Origin: an uncultured Saprospiraceae bacterium
Lineage (GTDB): Bacteria; Bacteroidota; Bacteroidia; Chitinophagales; Saprospiraceae
Reading direction: 5' to 3'
DNA length: 8,620 nt
Assembly: GCA_938033975.1 (NCBI GenBank)
Contig: CALHKJ010000057.1
Coordinates: 1-8,620, forward strand
This document shows positions 1 to 7,543 of the stretch, piece after piece; within the stretch, counting starts at the first letter, position 1; each line of letters begins with the position of its first letter. A model generated the notes under the pieces. The model searched no databases and was not told the origin of the DNA. It saw only the letters and a list, made by a program, of their open reading frames with translations. Both the position numbers and the translations under genes were made by a program.

Positions 1-1770
1 TTCTTTTTGCCCTGAATAATTTTGAGTTTCTGAAAGAAGGCCTGGCCAAATAACTTGAATAGAATCCAAATTTTTACTTGGAATCAAAATCTCATTGATC
101 ATCGAGGATTGAAATCCCTTGGTAGCAGAATAATTCACAACACTGATTTCTTCCTTGTGGTATGAAATAATCTTTGATCCTAATCCCGCTTTATTTTTTT
201 CATGCCCAATTAGCTTAACTCTTATACTTGAGTTTGCAGGCGATTGATTTTCATAAAGAAATGCTTTGTCATTTATGTTGTTACAAATGACATCATAGTC
301 ACCATCCAAATCAAAATCAGCAAAGGCTGCACTGTTGGAATAACTAACAGCATGATTGCTTATATCTTCTTTTTGATCTTGGAAAACCAAATCATTTGAT
401 CCTTTAAAAAACTTATTGGGAATCTTTATTTCTGGAATGCGATCCAGAGCTGCAAGGTCCTTTTCTTCAAGTTGATCAAATTGTATTTTGTGTCTTATGT
501 CATTGTTGGCATAGAAGTTAATATAGTCTATATCGTTCATTCTTTTGGGTATCCCATTTGAAACAAACAAATCTTGATGTCCATCCATATCAAAATCTAA
601 AAACAATGGCGACCACGACCAATCAGTAGCATGGACTCCCGCATATCTTCCTACCTCCTTGTATGTTCCATTTCCTTGATTTAGTTGTAAAGCGTTTTTA
701 GCAAACTGTTGGTGATAACCATACCTCAACTTGAGGTTGAACATATCCAGTGCATCTTCTCCTTCTGAAGTCTTCAATATGTATGGGTCCTCAGGTAGCA
801 TATCTAGTGAGATGATATCCAATAGATTGTCGTTGTTGATATCAGCCATATCTACACCCATTGAAAACTTACTTGTATGTTTTATTTGATCGACTAATTC
901 ATCTTTGAATGTTCCATCTTGTTGATTGATATACAAGTAGTCATTTTCATGAAAATCGTTTCCAACATAAATATCTGGATATCCATCATTGTTGACATCA
1001 CCAAAGGTCAGCCCAAGGCCATATCCTACAACATTACTATTGATACCTGAAGCATTGGTCACATTAGTAAACCTGTCTCCATCGTTGCGATATAACCTAT
1101 CGCCAGAAACATCACTTTTGGTATCTAAAAAATCTGATCTTTTACCAAAGGTCCCATTGTGGTGTAAGGAATGATTCATAAGATACATATCCAAATCTCC
1201 ATCTAGATCGTAATCAAAAAATCCAGCATGGGTGCTAAATCCTTGGAAATCTAAGCCATAATCTTCAGCTTGCTCTTGGTAGATTGGATTGTTGTTTTCA
1301 TCAAGACCAGTGCACATAAATAATTTATTTTTGCAATCTAGATTTCTGTATGTTCCTACCTGTGCCAAGTACACATCCATCAGACCATCATTATTTATAT
1401 CTGCAACTGCCACACCATTTGTCCAGCTATTAGGCCCTCCATCTATTTTAGAAATGGCACTGATATCTTCAAAGTTTAAATTACCCTTATTGATGTATAC
1501 TTTTTCTTGATAAAGATTGGAGCTAAAAATGATATCGCTCAATCCATCATTGTTTAAGTCCGCAACGGCAGTCCCTCCACCATTGTAGTAATACATGTAA
1601 TTGAATATATTTAATTCAAGTTCAACTGGCAGATGATTGCTAAACTCTATTCCTGATTTAGAGGAATTTACTGTTGAGAACAGTGCGTCAAATTGTTTCT
1701 CGTTTTTACATGAAAACAAGCAAGTAAGACAAAGGAAGGTGAAAATAATATTGCCAATTTTTGGTGGCAC
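1..1770 (-). CDS. VCBS/FG-GAP repeat lipoprotein with ASPIC/UnbV domain (N-terminal part, runs off left edge)
   Basis: The minus-strand frame is open without a stop for 590 codons from a GTG at 1770-1768 to base 1, so the C-terminus lies outside the window. GTG is the only usable start: an in-frame TAA lies at 1797-1795 and no ATG follows before the signal sequence. Residues 5-20 are hydrophobic and end in the lipobox L18-F-S-C21, so the mature protein should be a lipoprotein starting CKNEK, likely at the outer membrane. Residues 62-68 read YNGGGTA, then Asp-rich calcium-loop motifs repeat: DLNNDGLSD (71-79), DINNDGLMD (124-132), DYDLDGDLD (186-194), DVNNDGYPD (258-266), DINNDNLLD (310-318), DFDMDGHQD (392-400) and DFDLDGDYD (485-493). 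These fit blades of a beta-propeller. Residues ~515-590, with AGLGSKI, KGFQSS and LDSIQVIWPG, look like the ASPIC/UnbV domain. From memory, such Bacteroidota proteins are ~1,100 residues, so about half is here. The gene follows susC-susD in the same direction, 83 bp after susD. The biochemical function is unknown; a surface binding role is inference. Confidence 0.88.
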   Translation of the reverse strand, partial: MPPKIGNIIFTFLCLTCLFSCKNEKQFDALFSTVNSSKSGIEFSNHLPVELELNIFNYMYYYNGGGTAVADLNNDGLSDIIFSSNLYQEKVYINKGNLNFEDISAISKIDGGPNSWTNGVAVADINNDGLMDVYLAQVGTYRNLDCKNKLFMCTGLDENNNPIYQEQAEDYGLDFQGFSTHAGFFDYDLDGDLDMYLMNHSLHHNGTFGKRSDFLDTKSDVSGDRLYRNDGDRFTNVTNASGINSNVVGYGLGLTFGDVNNDGYPDIYVGNDFHENDYLYINQQDGTFKDELVDQIKHTSKFSMGVDMADINNDNLLDIISLDMLPEDPYILKTSEGEDALDMFNLKLRYGYHQQFAKNALQLNQGNGTYKEVGRYAGVHATDWSWSPLFLDFDMDGHQDLFVSNGIPKRMNDIDYINFYANNDIRHKIQFDQLEEKDLAALDRIPEIKIPNKFFKGSNDLVFQDQKEDISNHAVSYSNSAAFADFDLDGDYDVICNNINDKAFLYENQSPANSSIRVKLIGHEKNKAGLGSKIISYHKEEISVVNYSATKGFQSSMINEILIPSKNLDSIQVIWPGLLSETQNYSGQKE

Positions 1771-1799
1771 TTCTGGGTGGTTTGAGCTAGGTTTTTAAG

Positions 1800-1831
1800 A
1801 AAAAAAAAGGCCATCCATTCGGATGACCTTT
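1800..1831 (-). terminator. Intrinsic terminator/attenuator after the susD-like gene
   Basis: Read on the minus strand, AAGGTCATCC (1830-1821), loop GAAT and GGATGGCCTT (1816-1807) form a 10-bp stem with one G-U wobble, extendable by one A-T pair. An uninterrupted run of T follows at 1808-1800. On the plus strand the wobble becomes an A-C mismatch and there is no comparable T-tract, so the element is oriented for the susC-susD transcript. It begins 22 bp past the susD stop and its T-tract ends only 30 bp before the GTG of the downstream VCBS gene. That spacing suggests either full termination or partial read-through that lowers expression of the downstream gene. Confidence 0.85.
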
Positions 1832-1853
1832 CTTTATATTATGATCCGAAATA

Positions 1854-3353
1854 TTAATATCCAGGATTCTGTATCAAGTTTGGATTTGAAGCCAATGACC
1901 CTGCAGGTATTGGGAACAATAGTCTTGAATTATCAGATGCAGGCTTCCCTTCCCAAGCATCTAAGAATTTTCCAAATCTAAGTAAATCTGTTCTTCTGCT
2001 TCCTTCCCAGTACAATTCTCTTCCTCTTTCTGCTAACATTGAAGCTTCATCAATTGATGAAAGTGCAGAAGCACCTCTTACACTTCTAATTTCATTAACG
2101 ATATCTAATGCTGTTCCACTGTCTCCAGTTCTCATTGCAGCCTCAGCTTTCATTAATAAGACATCTGCATATCTGTAGTAAACATAATCATTATCTGCAT
2201 TGTCACCACTGTTATAATCAATTGGGTACTTGATAACTCTCACACCAGTAGTTTCCAAATCATCTCCAGATTCTGTTAGTGCTACTTGAGGTGTAAATGC
2301 CAAAGGATTTCCTTTTCTATCTTCTAATGCAGTTCCATTCTGATCAAACTGTTGACCTTCTAAGAATCCTGCTAAAATTCCTGACACATCCGTCATAGAT
2401 GGATACTCAGTACCTTTTCTAATATCAGAATCTTCAAAAGAAGAATAAAAATCTCCTAAAGTAGCAAAGCCATTCCATCCTGAAGGATTTTGATTATAGT
2501 GTAAAGTACAGAACCATCTTGATCTAACATTTCCAGAATTAGAACCACCTACATTTTCAGCAGTAAAAATGTTTTCTGTTGAAATCGCATCGTTATTAGG
2601 TGCAAAATTGTCAAAGTAGTTAGTTGCTAATGAATATTTACCACTATTGATAATTTCGTCAGCAAGTGAAATTACTTGAGCCATATCACCAGCTGCAAAA
2701 CTTGGGTTTTCTCTATCTAGGTACATCCCCTTATTAAGAAGCGTCTTCATTTTCAATACTTTCGCTGCATCCTTATTAGCTCTGTTTGCAGGACCATCTG
2801 TAAGATCATTTGCAATTGCGTCAACTTCACTGATAATTAAGTCGATTGCTTCTTGAGCAGAAAGTACACTTGCATCGTCTAGTAATGATGTCCCGTCTTG
2901 TCTGTATGGAACCTGTCCCCATCCATCAACTACTGAGTTGACTACAAAAGCTCTTAATAATCTTGCTTCTGCAGCTTGTTGTGCTGTAGCTCCAAATTTT
3001 GGATCAAGTAAGTTGGATGTAGAAAATACAATCTGTAAAAGTTCACCAAATGTATCTCCAAGAAATGCGTGATCTGCATCCCAAGAGTGTGCATGAAATG
3101 CTCTCCAAATTCCATTATCATCCCAATCCGGCCCTCTAGTTGGACCTAATGCTGTATCACCAGTATGCTCTTGCGAAGCCCAAACTCTTGATTGATCTTG
3201 GTAAGGCAATCTCATACCATCATATGCTGCTTGTAAGAGTGCACTTGCTTCAGGATTCTCTGTATCTGGTAAGTCCTCTCTCAGGCCCTCTTGTAAATCT
3301 GTACAAGCACCAAAAAGAAGTATTGTTGTAATTATAAATATGTATTTTTTCAT
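1854..3353 (-). CDS. SusD/RagB-family substrate-binding outer-membrane lipoprotein
   Basis: This 499-residue protein is the surface 'lid' that captures ligand over a SusC-type channel. The N-terminus MKKYIFIITTILLFGAC is a lipoprotein signal with the lipobox F-G-A-C17, followed by a TDLQEGLREDL stretch of the kind common in SusD proteins. Family hallmarks are visible: AEARLLRAF (128-136, early helical/TPR region), GWGQVPY (144-150), YYRYADVLLMKAEA (392-405), GRELYWEGSRRTDLLRFGKF (444-463), and the C-terminal LFPIP...NPNLIQNPGY (479-499). The length is usual for the family. Aromatic-rich loops between about 280 and 310 (RWF, HYNQNPSGWNGF) are plausible ligand-contact regions, but the ligand cannot be deduced. 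Its ATG lies 11 bp after the susC-like stop, with the A/T-rich spacer ATATAATACAA and no Shine-Dalgarno, so the two are almost certainly co-transcribed. A terminator hairpin follows. It is close to 100% a SusD homologue; only the substrate is open. Confidence 0.97.
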   Translation of the reverse strand: MKKYIFIITTILLFGACTDLQEGLREDLPDTENPEASALLQAAYDGMRLPYQDQSRVWASQEHTGDTALGPTRGPDWDDNGIWRAFHAHSWDADHAFLGDTFGELLQIVFSTSNLLDPKFGATAQQAAEARLLRAFVVNSVVDGWGQVPYRQDGTSLLDDASVLSAQEAIDLIISEVDAIANDLTDGPANRANKDAAKVLKMKTLLNKGMYLDRENPSFAAGDMAQVISLADEIINSGKYSLATNYFDNFAPNNDAISTENIFTAENVGGSNSGNVRSRWFCTLHYNQNPSGWNGFATLGDFYSSFEDSDIRKGTEYPSMTDVSGILAGFLEGQQFDQNGTALEDRKGNPLAFTPQVALTESGDDLETTGVRVIKYPIDYNSGDNADNDYVYYRYADVLLMKAEAAMRTGDSGTALDIVNEIRSVRGASALSSIDEASMLAERGRELYWEGSRRTDLLRFGKFLDAWEGKPASDNSRLLFPIPAGSLASNPNLIQNPGY

Positions 3354-3364
3354 TTGTATTATAT

Positions 3365-6319
3365 TTAAAAAGAAGCGTTAAGTCCAATTAAAAAAGATCT
3401 TGCTGAAGGGTACGGTATGTACTCTATTCCAGATGAAGGAATTCCGTCTCTCAAATTTACTGTATTGATTTCAGGATCGAATCCTGTATAGTCAGTTATT
3501 ACAAGTATGTTATTTCCAGTAAGACTAAGGCTAAGATCTCTTAGGCCTCTTATGCTCCCCAAACTATATGACAAACTTGCATTTGCTAATTTCGTAAAGT
3601 TTCCACTTTCCAAATATCTAGTAGATGATGAAATTGGATTGGCGATACTTTCAGTTGTACCATCAATCAATGCTGCATCTACATTTCTACTTCCTAGGTT
3701 ACCAATTGGAATAACCGACATTGCTGTATTATTATATAAAGTATGACCATAAGCTCCATTCCAATTCATATTGAAACCAAGTTTTCCAGCATCGATTCCT
3801 AAGCTCAATCCTAATACAACATCTGCATTTGGATTTCCTGCCTCTATTAGTGCTCCATCATTAGCGTAAATACTATTTCCAGATTCATCCAATCCTTGAT
3901 AGTCTCTAACAAAGAAAGTATTTAATGGCAATCCATTTGTGTGCTTTTGCACAAAAGCTCCTGATGAACCTTGACCAAATAAGTTACCAGTTAAAATATC
4001 AGGACCAGTATAGCCACTCAACTCATTATTCAAAAATGAAATATTTGCGCCAATGTTTACATCTAGATTATCTGTATTTACAACAAATGCATTCAATCCT
4101 AGTTCAACTCCAGAGTTAAGTAATTCTCCATCAATGTTTTTCCATAGCCTAATTGCTGGACCAGGTTCTTGTACAAATGGATCTAATAATAAATTACTTG
4201 TTACTCTATTATAGTATTCAATAGTTCCTGACAATACATAATCAATAATCGCAAATTCTAATCCAACATTAAATGTGGAAGATTCCTCCCATCTCAAATC
4301 CGGGTTACCGATATTCTCTTGAGAAATACCAGAATTTGGACTCAATCCAAATCTATTGATTGCAGATCCTGCAGGGAACTCTTGGTTACCAGTTTTACCC
4401 CATCCAATTCTCAAAGCCAAATCATCAAACAAACTGCTATTAGATAAGAAGCCTTCATTGATAAGATTCCATCTCAATGCTGCTGAAGGGAAAATTCCAT
4501 ACTTTTCATTGTCCCCAAACTTGGTAGATCCATCAGCTCTCACTGTAGCGGTTATATCAAATCTATCTCCGATTCCTAACCCTACTCTAGCAAAAAATGA
4601 TTGCAACTCCACCAATGGGTCTGCATATGAAAATACATTTCTGTTATCGTTATTTGAATTTTGTAATGCATTGGTAAGATCAAAATCACTAGGTACATTA
4701 TCAAATCCGAATGCATTAAATCCAAAACCTCTGAAATTGAACTTTTGATATTCATATCCTCCTAACAAAGATAAATCCAAGCCGTCAGAAACTTTTGTTG
4801 TATAATTTAAAGTGTGACTGTGTAGGTTTGTAACCAATTGATTATTGGCAATACCTGCCATTCCTAATCCCTCAATTCCTGTCACATTGATATCCTGAGA
4901 AATACCTACTCTTGTTGTGCCAGTACCGTAGTTTACTCCAAACCTATATCTGTACTGTAGGTTATCAGTAATATTTACATAAGGAGAAATAGATCCCAAA
5001 ATTGTAGTAGTATTTGCAACCTCATTATAAGCTGATAGATAGTGAATCGGGTTGATTGTAGTTGCTCCAACAAACTCATTGTTTAAGTTCGTAGAAAATT
5101 CATCTCCAGTCATCAAAGGAACCGTAGGATTCCATTGCAATGCTTGTCCAACTAAATTTCCTCTAAATCCGGCATTTGTTGAAATTGGTGCGATGTCTTC
5201 ATTCGTATGAGAAGAAACAACAAAAAAGTCAACTCCTGCTTTATCATCCCACAAGTTGTATTGAGAGTTAATAGTGGCATTATACCTCTTCAATCCAGAC
5301 TCCTTAATAATACCTTTTACATCTTGGTATCCAGCAGAAATTCTTGTTCTAGAATTGTCACCTCCAGTACCAACAGAAATATTATAGTTTTGGATTGTAC
5401 CATTTTGCAATATTGCATCGAAAGCATCTACAGAAGAACCGCCATTTCCTCCAAGCCCATAAGCACTTGCAGCTGCACGGTATTCATCACCAGTTAAAAC
5501 TTCATATTTTTTAAGAATTGAACTTGTTCCCAAGCTAGTATTGAAGTTTACATCTAGTTCTCCAGCTCTTGCTTTTTTAGTAGTAATTAAAATTACACCG
5601 TTTGATGCACGAGCTCCATAAATTGCAGCTGAAGATGCATCTTTCAACACTTCAATTGATGCAATATCAGATGGGTTTATAAAGTTCAAAGGGTTTGAAT
5701 TGGCAATGCTACCGATTTCTCCAGTTGAAGGAGCAGAAGCTTTCGCAGTTCTACCATCCAATGGAACTCCATCAACAACATATAAAGGATTTGCTCCTGA
5801 TCGAATAGAGTTATTACCTCTAATCTTTACAGTTGCTTCACCTCCAGGTTGACCACTGTTGTTTATCATGTTTACACCTGGAACTCTACCTTGCAACAAT
5901 TGATCACTTGAAATAACAAGTCCTTGGTTAAAATCTTCTGCTTTCAAGGAAGCAACTGAACCTGTTACATCTTTTCTTTGGACAGCTCCATATCCAACAA
6001 CCACTACTTCATCCAATAAAGCGCCCGATGACAAAAATATATTGGCTGTATTGCCATCCACTGTCATCGTTTTGGTTTCATATCCTGTGTATGACACTAC
6101 AATAGCATCAACACCAGCTGGAAGTGTTAAGGTATAATTACCATCTATATCGGTAATAGTACCTACGGTTGTCCCTTGTGCCATTACTGTTGCTCCTATA
6201 AGTGGAGAATTATTTGCATCCGTAATAGTCCCTGAAACTGCCTTTTGAGCAGAAACGGAAACACTGAACGCTACAACAAAAAACACAATAAGACCTAAAA
6301 AAGTGCTTAGTTTTTTCAT
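3365..6319 (-). CDS. SusC/RagA-family TonB-dependent outer-membrane transporter
   Basis: This 984-residue protein is the energy-coupled outer-membrane pore partner of the SusD-like lipoprotein. It starts MKKLSTFLGL and has a hydrophobic signal peptide, likely cut after S-V-S-A24. The mature protein begins directly with a carboxypeptidase-regulatory-like beta-sandwich (about 27-97: VSGTITDANNSPLIGATV, ITDIDGNYTL, VVSYTGYETKT). A TonB-box-like segment DEVVVVGYG follows at 103-111. The plug domain spans about 115-250 and includes GGEATVKIRGNNSI (159-172), PLYVVDGVPLDG (178-189) and the SusC signature KDASSAAIYGARASNGVI (226-243). The rest is a long beta-barrel ending ...SFLIGLNASF with a terminal Phe, as needed for Bam-dependent assembly. 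There is no STN signalling domain, so direct control through an anti-sigma factor is unlikely. It is the first gene of the minus-strand unit, divergent from a lacI-family gene with a 160-bp shared control region. The identity of the imported compound is not visible. Confidence 0.97.
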   Translation of the reverse strand: MKKLSTFLGLIVFFVVAFSVSVSAQKAVSGTITDANNSPLIGATVMAQGTTVGTITDIDGNYTLTLPAGVDAIVVSYTGYETKTMTVDGNTANIFLSSGALLDEVVVVGYGAVQRKDVTGSVASLKAEDFNQGLVISSDQLLQGRVPGVNMINNSGQPGGEATVKIRGNNSIRSGANPLYVVDGVPLDGRTAKASAPSTGEIGSIANSNPLNFINPSDIASIEVLKDASSAAIYGARASNGVILITTKKARAGELDVNFNTSLGTSSILKKYEVLTGDEYRAAASAYGLGGNGGSSVDAFDAILQNGTIQNYNISVGTGGDNSRTRISAGYQDVKGIIKESGLKRYNATINSQYNLWDDKAGVDFFVVSSHTNEDIAPISTNAGFRGNLVGQALQWNPTVPLMTGDEFSTNLNNEFVGATTINPIHYLSAYNEVANTTTILGSISPYVNITDNLQYRYRFGVNYGTGTTRVGISQDINVTGIEGLGMAGIANNQLVTNLHSHTLNYTTKVSDGLDLSLLGGYEYQKFNFRGFGFNAFGFDNVPSDFDLTNALQNSNNDNRNVFSYADPLVELQSFFARVGLGIGDRFDITATVRADGSTKFGDNEKYGIFPSAALRWNLINEGFLSNSSLFDDLALRIGWGKTGNQEFPAGSAINRFGLSPNSGISQENIGNPDLRWEESSTFNVGLEFAIIDYVLSGTIEYYNRVTSNLLLDPFVQEPGPAIRLWKNIDGELLNSGVELGLNAFVVNTDNLDVNIGANISFLNNELSGYTGPDILTGNLFGQGSSGAFVQKHTNGLPLNTFFVRDYQGLDESGNSIYANDGALIEAGNPNADVVLGLSLGIDAGKLGFNMNWNGAYGHTLYNNTAMSVIPIGNLGSRNVDAALIDGTTESIANPISSSTRYLESGNFTKLANASLSYSLGSIRGLRDLSLSLTGNNILVITDYTGFDPEINTVNLRDGIPSSGIEYIPYPSARSFLIGLNASF

Positions 6320-6353
6320 TAGGTAAATTTGGTTTGATTTAAAAAATAGTACT

Positions 6354-6386
6354 CAAATACACTTGGTTTGGCGTACTTAAATGAAA
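6354..6386 (-). promoter_or_regulatory. Weak candidate promoter for the susC-like gene
   Basis: On the minus strand, TGTATTTG (6361-6354) matches five of the six fixed positions of the Bacteroidota -7 element TAnnTTTG. TTTC (6386-6383) lies 21 bp upstream as an imperfect -33 element (consensus TTTG). Transcription would begin near 6350-6345 and give a leader of about 25-30 nt before the ATG at 6319. Another near-match, TGATTTTG (6398-6391), has no good -33 partner. In AT-rich DNA such matches occur by chance, so this is only a candidate. Confidence 0.25.
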
Positions 6387-6419
6387 TATACAAAATCACC
6401 TATCACTTTTGAAAAATTG

Positions 6420-6453
6420 ATTTGCGTAAATTTCCGTAAATAATTACGTAAAT
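6420..6453. promoter_or_regulatory. Three phased palindromes, probable LacI-family operator cluster
   Basis: Three 12-bp imperfect palindromes lie almost end to end: ATTTGCGTAAAT (6420-6431), ATTTCCGTAAAT (6430-6441) and AATTACGTAAAT (6442-6453). Each matches the symmetric consensus ATTTACGTAAAT at 11 of 12 positions, with an invariant right half CGTAAAT and a central CG step. Their centres are 10 and 12 bp apart, about one helical turn, so bound dimers would sit on roughly the same DNA face, though adjacent sites overlap or abut. A central CG with A/T-rich arms is typical of LacI/GalR-family operators. The cluster is 26-60 bp before the lacI-family start and about 100-134 bp before the susC-like start, so autoregulation plus control of the importer is the likely arrangement. 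Binding by the neighbouring protein is inferred. Confidence 0.6.
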
Positions 6454-6479
6454 TTTTTCGGAATGCCTATTTTAGATAT

Positions 6480-7508
6480 ATGGCCCAGTCTACTAAACTA
6501 AAAGATATTGCAAATTCTCTTAATTTATCAATTGCAACGATTTCTCGTGCACTTAACAACAAGGTAGATATTAGTCTAAAAACCAAAAGATTGGTGTTGG
6601 AGGAAGCAAAACGATTAAACTACAAACCTAATAGGTTTACCAATTCTCCAAAACAACAAAACGAAACTAATGTAATTGGTGTAGTATTACCTATTGTAAA
6701 TCACTTCTTCTTTTCTTCAGTACTTGATGGAATTATGGAAAAAGCACATTTGTACAATCATTTAGTTTTAGTAGGAGAATCAATTCAGATAGCTTCTAAA
6801 GAGAAAAAAATTATTGAGGATTTTATTGATTACGGAATTTCAGGATTACTAATTGCACCTGCACAAGAAAGTCAGTTTGAAACCAATTTGGCACCGGTCA
6901 TCCATAGAAGAATCCCAACCATAGTCATTGATAGAATTTATGAAAACTATCAAGGCAATTTTGTAGTTTCGGATGATTACAATGGCGCATATCAAGCAGT
7001 AAAGCATCTTATTAAAAATGGTTACAAGAGGATTGCCCATATTGGCTCAAATGACAAACACTCTATTGGTATTGATCGGAGGAATGGTTATCGTCATGCC
7101 CTAAGGGACAACAACCATCCATTCAATCCTGAATATGAAAAACGGATCTATGTAAACACTGCCGAAATATCAATTGAGAATGGATATCAAGCTTGCAAAC
7201 AACTATTTAACTTAGCCCATCCACCCGACGCAATTTTTGCGGTCATTGATGATGTTGCTCTTGGGATTTATCGTTTCGCTAAAGAGGCGAACTTGAAAAT
7301 TGGCAAAGACCTCGGGGTTGTTGGATTTAGTGATTCAAATTTTTCAAAATACATTGATCCAAAGTTGACTTCAGTAAAGCAAAATGGTAAAGAGATGGGC
7401 AGTAAGTCATTTGATTTTTACTACTCAGCGATGAAAACAAATGGGCAACTGTTTCAAAAGGTTTATGAATCAACTTTGGAAGTCAGAGAATCATCAAACA
7501 AACTTTAA
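6480..7508 (+). CDS. LacI/GalR-family transcriptional regulator
   Basis: This 342-residue protein has the family layout. An N-terminal helix-turn-helix, KLKDIANSLNLSIATISRALNN (6-27 region), is followed by helix 3 (ISLKTKRLVLEEAKRLNYKPN, ending at N51). A periplasmic-binding-protein-like effector domain runs from about 65 to 340. Effector-domain landmarks include VIGVVLP (65-71), HFFFSSVLDGI (75-85), GLLIAPAQE (122-130), VVSDDYNGAYQAVKHLIKNG (162-181), KRIAHIG (183-189), DRRNGYRHAL (199-208), FAVIDDVALG (253-262), GVVGFSDSNFS (279-289) and PKLTSVKQ (294-301). Families like this bind sugars or related metabolites in the cytoplasm and release, or less often gain, DNA binding. An odd point is the hinge: after YKPN the usual A..L residues are T54 and P57, in a polar stretch FTNSPKQQNET. 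The gene is divergent from susC and very likely its local regulator. ATG at 6480 is chosen because the helix-turn-helix begins at the normal distance from it. Its stop lies 35 bp from the stop of a convergent gene. Confidence 0.95.
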   Translation: MAQSTKLKDIANSLNLSIATISRALNNKVDISLKTKRLVLEEAKRLNYKPNRFTNSPKQQNETNVIGVVLPIVNHFFFSSVLDGIMEKAHLYNHLVLVGESIQIASKEKKIIEDFIDYGISGLLIAPAQESQFETNLAPVIHRRIPTIVIDRIYENYQGNFVVSDDYNGAYQAVKHLIKNGYKRIAHIGSNDKHSIGIDRRNGYRHALRDNNHPFNPEYEKRIYVNTAEISIENGYQACKQLFNLAHPPDAIFAVIDDVALGIYRFAKEANLKIGKDLGVVGFSDSNFSKYIDPKLTSVKQNGKEMGSKSFDFYYSAMKTNGQLFQKVYESTLEVRESSNKL

Positions 7509-7543
7509 ATTGTAATAGAATTGACTATAAACTGATAATCATT

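Noticed and set aside
1671..1814. A minus-strand ATG near 1814 opens a short frame (starting MAFFFLKNLAQ) with a hydrophobic segment overlapping the start of the VCBS gene.
   Set aside because: It begins inside the terminator stem and T-tract, stops after about 48 codons, and lies in a different frame from the clear lipobox and repeat sequence. It is most likely a by-product of the T-rich signal-peptide coding region.
4356..4748. Plus-strand open frames inside the susC, susD and VCBS genes (the longest 130 codons at 4356-4748).
   Set aside because: They lie antisense to well-recognised coding sequence and show no protein family features. Such open frames arise easily opposite long AT-rich genes.
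6367..6378. A fourth possible operator, TTTGGCGTACTT, closer to susC.
   Set aside because: It matches the ATTTACGTAAAT consensus at only 7 of 12 positions, which is not distinguishable from chance.
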